From the NCBI GenBank assembly GCA_900155495.1, contig FTLJ01000572.1, positions 55,202 to 119,201 on the forward strand: DNA of 64,000 nt. Direction: 5' to 3'. This DNA is from Porogramme epimiltina (Eukaryota > Basidiomycota > Agaricomycetes > Polyporales > Polyporaceae). The notes under the pieces were generated by a model. That model ran no database searches and was not told the origin of the DNA. It saw only the letters and a program-made list of their open reading frames with translations. Each line of letters opens with the position of its first letter. The first letter of the stretch is position 1. Shown here one piece after another: positions 25,826 through 36,200 of the stretch. The position numbers and the translations under genes are program-made.

Positions 25826-27168
25826 ATGGCGTCTGGCCCAATGGCGTGCACTGACAGCGCAGTTAAAAGTTGCTTGCCAGCTGAGGACGCTACATACACC
25901 CCACCGGGACAATGGAAGTCCGTTATGGGTGCAAAATACTCACCGCAAGAGACTAACAAAGCAGAGATTCACTTCTCAGGTGCTTAAACATCCTTTTTCA
26001 AAAAAATCAAACCCCCTTAACCATATCCCTATAGGTGCTTTTATCGAAGTATGGGGCTCGCAAGTCATGGGAGGAAGAGGGACCGCGGGCAACTCAACTT
26101 ACGTCGTAGATGGAGATCTCTCGAGGAACTACGTGCTACAGACTGGGAACACAACGGAATTTGTCAAGCTGTTTTCAGCCTCAAATCTTCCTTTCGGAAC
26201 TCATACGCTGACGATAACGAATATCGGAGTCCACTTGACCATAGGATACTTCAAAGTTCAGAAAATCGGCATAGGAAGTCTTGCACCCGGGCCGGCATTG
26301 GCTAGTATTAAGGGAATCCTGAGTACACCTAGCCCCATCACTAGCCCCATCTCATTCAGCTCTAGCGAAGTCTCGCGAGGAGGTACTTCAGGCGTTAATA
26401 TTTCATGTTATTATCCTATCTAACCACGTCCCCTGAGGTAACGCCATAAAGACCATCACTTCCTTGTCGCGTAGCTCGGGACGCCTTTCTCAGGGGGTGA
26501 CTATGAGCGGAGTCTACGGCCCCCGAATAAGCCCCACCACCGCTATCGCAGGCCTACCCTTGGTAATTACCTCCGAGAGTAGTCATCAGATGGCCGCGGG
26601 TCCAACAATGACGGGGGAGCCTCCGCTTCAGGGCACTCAACACAGCCTCCCACTACAAAAAGCTCAATCGTCGACGGCCTTCATAGTGGCAGTGGTGATG
26701 GGCGTTCTTCTTTTTCTGCTCGTCACCGTGGCGGGGGCTTGGCTATGGAGACGACGAGCCAAGAGAAACGTCGGAAGAAGGACTCAGCTCCTTCTTGGTA
26801 AGTTTCCCTACAGACATGTCTTATTAGGCAAAGAGGGGCGAGGAGCCTTGTAGCTCTTGTCCCGTGGGGTAACCTTGCAGAGTTTCCTTGAGCTGACGAT
26901 AATGGTTATAGGATTGGACTCCTCGTTGCCTAAAGATATCACGGAGGATATCCGGAAAGGGAAGGAGCGGCACTCGTTCACGACGACTATCGCGCCGGCT
27001 CTTCCACAATACGGATACACATCCCATGATCTCCGATTCTTAGCGGAGAGTTGCATTGGGGAAGACGGTCGCTCTTTGGTCGTAGATGAGGATTGGGAAG
27101 GGCGGACACTGTGTCCCGGATCACTCAGGCCACTTCGAAGGGAAGATGTAATAGGTGACGGATGGTGA
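25826..27168 (+). CDS. Single-pass receptor, galactose-binding-like ectodomain, tail B
   Basis: Exon 1 25826-25979 and exon 2 26035-26382 (348 nt, the same length as in the paralogues) are clear. The exon 3 start, about 26513, is provisional; exon 3 ends at 26797 and exon 4 is 26912-27168. This model gives 347 residues. Exon 1 has CTDSAVKSCLPAEDATY and ends HFSG. Exon 2 has FIEVWGSQ, GNSTYVVDG, FGTHTLTITNIG and TIGYFKVQ. Exon 3 ends with a membrane segment (FIVAVVMGVLLFLLVTVAGAW) and RRRAKRN. Exon 4 is tail B: RHSFTTTIAPALPQYGYTSH. No signal peptide is visible, so the membrane segment probably acts as a reverse signal anchor. It is the right partner of the divergent pair with 23657-25258. Confidence 0.72.
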
Positions 27169-29072
27169 TGGGCTGCGCATGGTGATATCGGCGAACATTG
27201 AAGGGCATGATACCGAAGGATGCAAACTCATACTATTTTATGAACGGTGTGGGATACTTGTAGGCATGCGTTCGACATCAACCAAGTCGGGGGAGAAAGT
27301 CATGTTCCACACCGAACACAAGCGCCCGAAGGACCGACGTCACGCGCACGGACCTCGGCAACTTCTTGCACTAGTGGCGAGCTCCATCCCGGGAAAGCCT
27401 GGTTGGGGCTCGGTAGGGCGACACGGGACGGTCGGGCTACCTGCATCCGCGCGCGAGTTGTCCGCGGAAGTCGACCAATAACGCATCACAGACGCCGGAT
27501 GTACCCTCTGGAGGACCCTGAAGGACGTTGGGGCATGGCAGGTACAAGCGCACTGGACCCATGCGCACGACGGGCGCGCTTGGGCCCGTATTGACGGCGC
27601 CGGGCGAGCCGGGAGTCGCTGATACCTATGTGAAGGCTAGTACGCGTCCGGTAACATTATGAACTCGGCGTAGGCGCCCGTAGGGCGAGGAACTGGACGT
27701 GACCCCGGTTCTATCCAAAGGCGTGAGGATAAAGGATAGAAGCAGTGCGCGCGCGCGGAGCGGAGGGAGGAGGAATGAGGAGACGTTCCTCTGCGACGTT
27801 CGTTTCCTGAGGAGCATGGACATTGAAAGCGAATCTGCAGTCCGTTCGTCAGTATGCGGTGTACCCTGAGGGAGCGGTTCCGAGACATACCATGGCATCC
27901 TCCCTTTAGTTCTGCGCTTTATTTCCTCTAGGATCCACTCTATCTCATGTATTCACCACCATCTAGTCCGCCTCCCCAACCCGGACGTATTCGAAAGCGT
28001 TCGTATCCCGCATGGCGCCGCGAACCACCTTGTAAAGACGTTCCGCGATTGCGAGTTGCCCGCGAGGGTTGAAAGAGATTGGAAGGGGCTGTTTCCCGCC
28101 TTTGAAAATATTCCCTCTGCGAGGGAGTTTGCCCTACACGTCCACCCGTCCGAGAATGACCGTAGCGATAAGGATGTGGACGGCACGTGGCCTGGACCAA
28201 ACCTCTGGCTTTAGTCTTGATGGAAAGGGGAATAGAGGGATGTGCATACGTGATGTTGGGCTTCCTGCTTCGGTGGGCAGTACCATGGTATGCGATCCAA
28301 GCAGAACGTGGCGCATCTAGACGGACAACGTTTGCGGCGTATATATGATACTGCATGAAACCAGGGGCATTGGTTGAATAGCACGGACCAAGATCGAATA
28401 GTAACGTACTATGTGCGATAGGCTTGAGGCTTTCTGGCTCGAAGCGAAAGATGTGATGGAACGCGTGGGGGCTGGAGGCCATAGGCATAAGGACGCTATA
28501 GAGAACGAGGGTCAATAGGCATAACGTCACATATAGAGCAAGGATATGCCCACCCCCCATACCTGTAAAGCAACCAGAAGCGCAGTTACTCACAGAGTTC
28601 CACCCTGTTCCTAGCCCTTCGTTGGCAAGCGATAGAAAGCGTGATTTTCGTCGGTCTCAAGCCAAAGCGTGTGCCGTTAGCCCCTCATCCCCAATGTAAC
28701 ATTATAGTAATGCTGTTCTATAGGATTGAGCTCAATGAGGACAAGTCAGCTCGACAGTTTGTCGGCCGGGAGGAACACGCATTCATACCGGCCGAAGGAT
28801 CTGGCGGCGGCTCGTTCTTGAGCTGCTCACGAAGGGCATGTGAACACTGAAGGCAGAAGAGAATGTATATGCCTAGGGTTTGGCGGCGGAGAAGGAGCGA
28901 GCAGAGGGTCGCACACTGGGGGGAAAGGGAGAAGCCCAGGGTCTCCGCCAGTGGGCGTAGGACTGGGGCGCAGGACGTCGGCACGCCCGCCGGCCAATGA
29001 ACTTACGTAATCAATCAAATTTGGCTATGACTCAGTCCACTGGAGCTGCCTCGAACCCATCCAGCACCCACG
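27169..29072. other. Unresolved region, possible decayed gene on minus strand
   Basis: No intact gene is supported. On the minus strand between about 28980 and 27940 there are stretches that look protein-like but lie in different frames, such as one with LSLANEGLGTGWNS before a GTGAGT/ACAG intron near 28560-28600, a hydrophobic stretch LALYVTLCLLTLVLYSVLMP, and PRGQLAIAERLYKVVRGAM near 28030. They could be exons of an unrecognised gene or remains of one. I could not join them into one frame. Confidence 0.25.
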
Positions 29073-29129
29073 TTAACTGGCCGCTAGCGAATTGAAATCA
29101 GTGTAGTCTCTAGTGACCGCTGACAAGAA

Positions 29130-29430
29130 ATGAGAGGGAAGCGCATAGTCACTCAAACCCAAAATGAATCGAGAGACATGAGGCGGGCATCGTCTAGGTA
29201 GATTCCTCGGAGACGTTCTCTTCAACCGTTCGCCCTTCGGCTCGGTCTCCAGCCAACCTTCTCCCCCATCCTCCCCATATCGCGTCCCTCTTTCCATGAA
29301 GTATTCCTCCTCTTTATTCACAACCCTCGCCACAACTTGAGGGACCTCAACGAGAAGCCCGCCTAGACCGGGCGGGCGCGAGAAGTCGCGAATGAGGAGA
29401 CGTTCGGCGACCGCAGCCGGTGACATAGTG
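29130..29430 (-). pseudogene. Relic of a tail A exon
   Basis: Directly downstream of the 29449-30840 gene is a second, broken copy of its tail exon. It reads RDFSRPPGLGGLLVEVPQVV, then RYGEDGGEGW in place of the normal YAEDGGVRLAGG. After a frame change it reads EENVSEEST, a TAG stop and TMPASCLSIHF in place of STMPPPYLSIHF. The matching segment downstream of the 45891-47244 gene (45440-45866) shows that the tail exon was duplicated before the larger segment was copied. It has no membrane segment or start of its own. It could still be spliced to as an alternative tail, but the stop makes that unlikely. Confidence 0.65.
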
Positions 29431-29448
29431 CGTAGTCGCTGATATAAT

Positions 29449-30840
29449 CTAGAAATGGATGGAGAGGTATGGCGGTGGCATCGTCGAGAAAGATCCCTCG
29501 GTAGCGTTGTCCTCTATCTCTCCTCCTACTCCGCCTCCATCTAACCGCACTCCTCCGTCTTCAGCATGTCGTACCCCTGTTGTCACTGGACGTTCACGCT
29601 CTTTCGTGTTGGAAACGGGATTTGCAACTTGGAAGATATCGGCGATATGGACATTTGGCTCCTGAGGGAGCAAGGAGGCGCGACTCGGAATGGAGGCTGA
29701 GCGCGGGATGGAAATCCGTGTTTCCTCATTCGCTACCGTTGTGCCCTCGCAAGCGTTTCCTATTCATGTAGTCGCGGAGAGATGCCAAACGTGTCAGTGA
29801 GTACTTCGAAATATATGCATATGTACCCATTGAGTCGAAGTATTGAAGACGTACTGAATGATCTACCAGAGCCGTTTCGACAGGTGTTGCCGGCACGTTT
29901 CTTCCGTAACCAAATCGCGGTCGCAGAGATGCATAGGAACAGAACCCCCCCAGTAACAGCACCTGCCATCACTGCTGCTGAAGGCTCTTCAGTGGTCAAG
30001 GAGGTGCCACCGACGCTTGTTGTGGGCCGGGCTTCGCTTCCCGCGTTGCTCCCCAAAAGTCCCCCTTCAACGGTAGTAATCAATGAGACCGATATGTCGT
30101 GGGTTGTGGTGGTCGTTGATATCGTATTCGTTGAGACAGACGTCAAAACGACCGTCGACGTGTATCCCGGAACTTGAAACACTGAGATTGAATTCGAACT
30201 TATCCCTGAATCCGGAGTCAGCATAAAACAATTGTAGTGCATTCAATCTCCACGATTTACTTGTTCTGTCCGGGAACGCCACACTTGAAACCGGCTGCGT
30301 CACGGTAGAGTGTTGAGTAGGTATGGGATGAGTACCTGTATGGGTCGTTGTGGAAGGGAGACCCGAACTTGTTTGTACAATGAAATATTCAATGGCGAAA
30401 GCTCCCCCTTCATTCAAGACCGAAAGTGTATGTGGCTCTGTACTCAAACCGGATGTGTTAAAAAGAGGTTCCGAGTGACCCAGGGCGGCAAAGCGGGCAG
30501 TAATGTTCAAGTAGGGTTCCCCGTCAACCGACCAGGAGGCTTGCGCACTTTGTGGATTCGATAAATATCGTTGCGATCCCCAAACCTTTATGTTGGACCC
30601 TATGATCCAGTGTGGTGAGAGGGTGGAGTATGGAAAAAATAATAAGGGCGGACCTGTAAAGTTAAGGGTTGCTGGTACTTCCTGTGTGGTGGTCACCAAC
30701 ACAGCACCCCCTAAGCATTGGTACCAGCCTTCCTTTGGAACATGTATTTCAGATGCCTCGATTGCATCCACCCCCTCGTCGTGTGGGAGCACTATATGAG
30801 AGGGGACCAGCCAGTTGCTACAGTTGAAGCGCCGAGACAT
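29449..30840 (-). CDS. Single-pass receptor, NCSNW-type ectodomain, tail A
   Basis: Exons (reverse) 30840-30654, 30599-30261, 30205-29855 and 29759-29449 give 395 codons plus stop, all introns phase 1. The N-terminus (MSRRFNCSNWLVPSHIVLPH) has no signal peptide and ends exon 1 with LNFTG. Exon 2 has SNIKVWGSQ, SWSVDGEPY, EPHTLSVLNEGG and IEYFIVQ. Exon 3 has the stalk and membrane segment (VMAGAVTGGVLFLCISATAIW) followed by RKKR. Exon 4 is tail A: HAEDGGVRLDGGGVGGE and STMPPPYLSIHF. The exon 3 donor was set at 29854 because only that choice keeps the tail in frame. The ectodomain is closest to those at 45891-47244 (tail A) and 61396-62695 (tail B). Ligand unknown. Confidence 0.8.
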
Positions 30841-30944
30841 TTCTAGCCGCGGAGGGATAGGTGTTGTAAGGGATGGATTTAGAATCAGGGACGGGTAGAC
30901 GTTTGTACGGGACGCTACCTCCCATGGCGTATAAATTATAATGA

Positions 30945-31025
30945 CCCAAGGTCCGTGTCATAAGGCAACACGATTCTTGGATTCCAGGAACTGTGGCGTA
31001 TCTATACGATGCAGTGTTTACAATG
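30945..31025 (-). promoter_or_regulatory. Conserved upstream block of the NCSNW-type receptor genes
   Basis: About 100-190 bases before the ATG lies a segment that is also found at the same place before the other two NCSNW-type genes (47335-47445 and, inverted, 61195-61315). The core is around ggattccaggaactgtggcg. It lies beyond the coding region and may be a promoter element or 5' leader; its activity is not known. Confidence 0.4.
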
Positions 31026-32062
31026 ACAGAAGCTCAGGAGCGGCTGTAAGTAGAACGGTATACGCTATACGAGCCCCGGAAGAAAAGGTTGGTCATAATA
31101 GCTACGGTCTGCCCGTGGCTCCGATGAAGGAAGGCGGCGGAGCCGAGAAGAAGCGACTGGTTGCGTCGCACTGAACCTACGTAACATAGAAGCCCTATCG
31201 TATCTAGAGACCAGGTGTCTTCCTGGATGATATAAACGCCACCTCACAAAGTGTCGAACTCGAAGGGTAGGCACCGAGAGGCCACGACGTGATGCGGGAC
31301 CCGGGTGGTGGTGCGCCATAGAGGCGGCAAGCCTGAAGCTAGGCAAGCTAGTCGAGCGTTAAAGCTATGCGACCAGCGGCAACGATGGGATCTGTGTGGC
31401 GTCGCAACCATATAAGAGAGAGACTGGCTTGGGGAGAGCGGGGAAGGAGGTTAGATGATGCATGCTCAGACTTAGCCTAGCAGTGTGCTGTCAGCGTGCC
31501 CCACGCGGCATCGCTGCTGGTCGATGAGCATGCAGCCCGTAGCATACCATGACGTCACCTTGATGAAAAATTTGAGCTTAGATGCACCGATATGAGCCCT
31601 TGTTGAATGCACCTGTAGATGCTGGCGAATCTCGGGTTCGGAGGTCGCAATTCGACGAAGAGCTGGAGCTGGCCACAAGGCTCGTTTCGGGGTGCGGCCG
31701 TTGAAGCGCCGGAACCTTTTCCGGACAGCCAAATAGATTACATAATTCAATGCCCAACAACGCTACGTGGCCCGACTGCGGGCTGGGGGACTCAGGGCAG
31801 GACTTGGTTTCCACACGTACGCGCCCGCTCAGTTTGCTCAAGATTCCTAGCCCAAACTCTATCCTCGTGTCCTTAATGTGAGTGCGCATTGGACATCACA
31901 GCTGCGGTGGTACTGAAAGCGACGTTGATCACGTCAGGCCAATGTCAAAAACTTCTTGGCAGAGAGAGTGCGCCCCTGCTTATTCTCCAGATGTTTCTAC
32001 AGCACGTCTATCCTCGTATACGTAAAACTGACTATCCCTTTTGCAAGGTAGTAGAACTATCT
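31026..32062. other. Duplicated non-coding segment
   Basis: This stretch has no supported gene but is recognisably repeated. 31070-31350 resembles 47490-47780 and, inverted, 60920-61110. 31460-31760 resembles 60500-60770 inverted. The match at 31935-31970 and 60270-60300 links this region to the space between the last two receptor genes. It marks a segmental duplication. Confidence 0.5.
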
Positions 32063-33110
32063 TCAACTTGCCAATGAGGGCATACGAAGTGGCACGAGGC
32101 GTCCAGAGCAAATCATGCGTCTGTCTCTGTCTGCGTCCACAAATATACTATCAGTATCCTCTACGTTACTCTCTTGCATGAATTTGGGGTCTTGCGGGGT
32201 GTGTCCGTACTCGGGGAGCGTCGGCGCTATGCTCGTCATGAGCGAGAAACGTCCCCTTTCCTCCTGTCCTTTGGTAGCCCCTCCATGCCGTGCGGTGGGG
32301 AGGGATGTCGCTGGTGGGAGAACGTATACTTCGAGTTCTACGCTGATGCGCGGGCTTCCTGGGGAGGGTGCACCCACTGGTCCAGTTGTCTGCGGAAAGT
32401 CATAACATAACGGAACAGCGGGGGATACATATATATCACTTGATCTCTCGCGAATTGCGTGCGGTTCTTGTACGGTCATGTCCCTTCCGTGACGAGCTGT
32501 AGGAACACTGGTGGTAGCTATGATCTGTACTGTTGAAGTAGCACTCTGACGGGTTTGAGTTGGGCGCTACACGTTTCCCCCCGCCTTAGAATAAGTTTTC
32601 GTGAGCTGTTCCATGGAGGTGGCTGTCATAGGGAATACGGCGTCGGCGTATATAATATACGTGCGATTTATATCACGATGCGAAAACAAATTGCATGCTT
32701 GCCGTAGTCAACGTAGCATTGCGATCCGAAGGAGTGATCGTTGTAAGCATGCGAGGAAAGTAGCATTAACCAGATGTTGTGTGAGGGGCCCATGGGCCCG
32801 GCCGCCGGCGTCGGCATAACCTGTTTGACGTAGCCACACGCCGCACGCCAGCATTCTGTGCCACAACATTTTGCGCGGTAGAAGAGGATGCAGCATTGTT
32901 GAAGAGCGGTGCAAAGTTGCCCACGCTGTATATATGGTTTCCCCCTAGACCTTGGCCTCCAATAATTTACCGATGCGCCCCACACCTCAATCTTATTACC
33001 TAGGTCCCAGAGGTATTACGAAGACGATGCCTCATAAGAGTGAAGAACTCTCCTGAAAACGCTATGACAGAGGCGTAGTTTCTACTCTGGTTAAACAATA
33101 AATACTACTA
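32063..33110 (-). pseudogene. Decayed receptor gene with tail B and no membrane segment
   Basis: Reading down the minus strand, 33110-33050 resembles an exon 1 end (SVIAFSGE). 33000-32700 starts like exon 2 (NKIEVWGAS) but degenerates through frame changes. From about 32550 an open frame runs through a Ser/Thr stalk fragment (SATSTVQIIATTSV) straight into tail B, with ERGRFSLMTSIAPTLPEYGH and a stop at 32063. No hydrophobic membrane segment remains between stalk and tail. It matches the tail of the 58781-60127 gene in sequence and in its place next to an NCSNW-type gene, so it is the inverted, decayed equivalent. An intracellular tail-only product from the open part is conceivable but unsupported. 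Confidence 0.65.
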
Positions 33111-33672
33111 TGAGGTCTACTGTAATTTCGGCCGTGTTAAGGATTGCTGAAGGGGGATGCTTGTTGACGATTCGTCTTCTAAGCATTGAAGCTTCAACGC
33201 ACAAACATAGAGTAGACTACTATGGGGTGTGCATTCTCCGTGACGGAGAGCCGACTGACAATAGTGCCACTCCCCACCGCTTGGATACATGGGAATATTT
33301 CGTGTGTAGTCTTTGGGCATGTGGCCAGGGATATGGGGCTCATCTGAGACAGAATATCTTGTCAATCGCGTGGTCCTTATCGAGGTGCGAAAAAGAGAAG
33401 TACAACTTCTCAAACGTCTGATACATATCCATGCCGTACCGGTCTCATGAATCCTTAATCTTCCTGACGAAGTGCATCATACAAATCCGAGGGCATGAAG
33501 TCTAGTCTTCCAGGATATCTAGAGCCTCCACACGTTGTTTACGAGTACCTTGATGATTTTCTCTGTCTGAATAACTTCGCACACATTGTGACCATTTCTT
33601 TGATTCAAGTGCACTGTGTATACTCATATCCGTAAAATCGTTAGCTGACAAGCGCAAAAACACTGGGACTAT
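33111..33672. other. Intergenic, no gene seen
   Basis: Only overlapping short frames on both strands, without domain or paralogue support. Confidence 0.4.
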
Positions 33673-35250
33673 TTACGGGAAGGGTATCGAAAGATAGGGC
33701 GGGGGCATCGTCGAGATAGACACTTCGGAAACAATATCAGAACCTTCTAACACCTCTTCACCAAGCCGGCCTCCAGCCAACCGAACTCCCCCGTCTGCAG
33801 CGTATCGCATCCTCCCATCTCGCAGAGGTAAAGGTGGACCGCCTATCCCATGCGCATTATCTTCGAGAGCTTCTGATGCTTCTTCTTGATCTTTTTCTCC
33901 ACAATTTGCGCAATAGTGAGGTCCGCTTTCGATGTTGGCAATACCCGCCACGTGATTGTGGTTTGAAGAACGGTGGTATGCCTCCAACGGGGAGACATAG
34001 ACTCCGGAAATTGAGCCAGGCTCGTTGGGTGCAAACATAGGGGTGGGCGAAGGAGAAACTGTATCTGCATGTTGTCGAAATCGTGAGTTTGACTCGGTAT
34101 CTCCCTCCTTTTCATTCTCCGACGTTTCTAGCACACCAAAGTCCGACCCTGGCGAGATTGTAGGCATCGCGACCAGGGCTCCGGTGTATGTTGTGGGGTA
34201 TGCTATGTATGTGCTTTTAGCAATAATCTTGCACACATAAATATAGATTTACTATTTTGGGGGAATGAACCTACACCCTCTTCGTTCTGTTTCTTGCATC
34301 GTAAGCGTTTTCTATAAGTCCACACCCCTGTGACGATAATAAGGAGGAAAAGAGCAGAGGCCGTAGCCGTCGCCGTAATGAGGGGTGTTGAGTGACCACT
34401 CTCATGAGAATCGGATCCAGCCGTAGTGCCATATGTCGAGGTGTTCGGGGACGTGGTGACAGTACTGCTAGATGATGCTATGTTTGCTAGCCCAGGGCCG
34501 GTGGAGACATCGGTGGGCGCTACCATTATAGATGTCAATGTGACTACCGTTCCGTTTTGAGTAGGATAGACAGTAGAGATTCTAATAGATGCGCTTTGTA
34601 TCCCAAGAGAAGGTGTGGTAAATTGTGAAATGCCTTGAAAATCACATGAACGCATGCAACGAAATTAGATTGAAGGCACAAACCTGCCAGGGGTAGGTTA
34701 TTAGATGTTGAAGGAGTGGAAGTCGCCTGACTGGTAGTGATCGTGTGAGAAACTGTGCTACTAGGGGTATTCTCGGTGGTAGGAGTAGGCGTCACAGTCG
34801 CCTGGACCTCGAAATAACTGAGTGTTAACCTAACTCCTCCGTTCCTCACGGTCAAGGTGTGCGATCCTGGGGAGAGGTCTGCTTCGTCAAAAAGCATAGA
34901 CGCCGTGCTTGATCCTACTGTATTGAGAGCTATATTTTTGAAGAGGGATTCACCATCCACGATGTATGAAGAGTTTCCGTCTGTTCCTTGACCTCCCATC
35001 ATTTGCCAACCCCACACCTCAATCTTGTCACCTAATTCACGGAGAGGTTATATCGACGATCCATTATGAAACCAAGGAGCCCACCTGAAAAAGACAAGAT
35101 TGCTATGCTAGCCTCCTGTTGGTTGTATAATGCCCCGTCCCCCCAGTGCTCCCAGATCCCAGGAGGTTCAAGTTGAACGTTTGAGCTTTGAGCTGGGATA
35201 CACGACTCGACTTGGCTATCTAAGCATTGGGGTGCCGAGAGAGAGGCCAT
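33673..35250 (-). CDS. Receptor pair 1, member with tail A
   Basis: Exons (reverse) 35250-35085, 35031-34684, 34633-34277 and 34202-33673 give 466 codons plus stop, all introns phase 1. The start MASLSAPQC was chosen over an upstream in-frame ATG because the divergent partner has the same N-terminus. Exon 1 has Cys residues (QCLDSQVESCIPAQSSNV) and ends LSFSG. Exon 2 has DKIEVWGWQMMGGQGTDGNS, then SPGSHTLTVRNGGVRLTLSY and a Thr-rich stalk. Exon 3 has the stalk and membrane segment (ASALFLLIIVTGVW) followed by YRKRLRCKK. Exon 4, about 176 residues, is tail A: YAADGGVRLAGGRLGEE and STMPPPYLSIPFP. Exons 1-3 closely match the gene at 36201-37543, while exon 4 is unrelated to it. No signal peptide. 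Confidence 0.87.
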
Positions 35251-36200
35251 GAAGTCACAGAAGGGAGCTATCGGAATGCGCGGAGAGTATGGAGAACCGT
35301 GGAGACCGGCGTGTCCCACTACAGAAGTGGCGCGAGTCTGAGGTTCTTTGAACAAGATACCCTTAGAATCGTGGCAAAATGAGATGGCAACGTCATCTTG
35401 ATGGAGTGCTCATCGAAATCTCAATGATGCTCTCGCTCAAAAGACGGCGGTTCAAAGAACCTCTCGAGAATGAGGGCGTCAGTCCCATGTGAATAATGGG
35501 TATCTCAAAGGGCAACATTCCTCATGAGTCTCTATCTCGAGCTTACATCTGTAGCTACATGGGGATGAGGTTGGAGTACATGAATACTTCAAGAGTGGTC
35601 TTTCATGCTGGCGGTTTAAAATACAATGTTCAATTCACACGTCATATCATTGCGCCGTATCTTCCATCTGTCGAGGAGGGATATCACTTGAATAGGGTTT
35701 GACAGGAATACCGAGAACGGAAGCTGCAGGGCCATAAGCCGCATTAGTCAACTTGAACAGCGTGGGACGCCGCAGCACCCGAAAATAGTCACCCAACTTG
35801 CGAATGTGTTATGAACTATACCAGCATCAAGAAGGTATACTTAGGATACATACCCCCAACGTACATACTCCAAGAACTCCAATGGCGTCTTATGTTACAC
35901 TTGTCTATATCCCTCATTGTCCTGACTTGTTGGTACTCTCCATCAAGTGTATATTGAGGATCAATCTGCCATTTCTCACATCATCACTGCCCTTGATATA
36001 CATAGCTATCGAAGTCCCGGCGTGTCCGGGTTGCGGAAGTATGGGATCTATCATGATGAGCATACAAACGCTGGAATGGAAGATAATCATCTCCATGGGA
36101 AGCATTAAACGGGTTATCTCATGTTCCTCTCTGCTTACCAGTGGTGACACGGCCCGCGGAAATCTCTTTGTATTCTACGCGCACTCCGATACCTGTCTTC
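35251..36200. promoter_or_regulatory. Divergent spacer of receptor pair 1 with mirrored promoters
   Basis: The two ATGs face away from each other about 950 bases apart. The 80 bases before each start are related by inversion: both have a block with gcgcaytccgata 15-30 bases before the ATG, preceded by a similar gtgg-gacac stretch. So the promoter was duplicated together with the gene, and the two genes may respond to the same regulators. 35880-36010 also resembles 48820-48930 upstream of the 49120 gene. Confidence 0.5.

Noticed and set aside
27155..27594. Two overlapping plus frames after the 25826-27168 gene
   Set aside because: They begin within or just after the tail exon and show no domain or paralogue support in the other B-tail genes.
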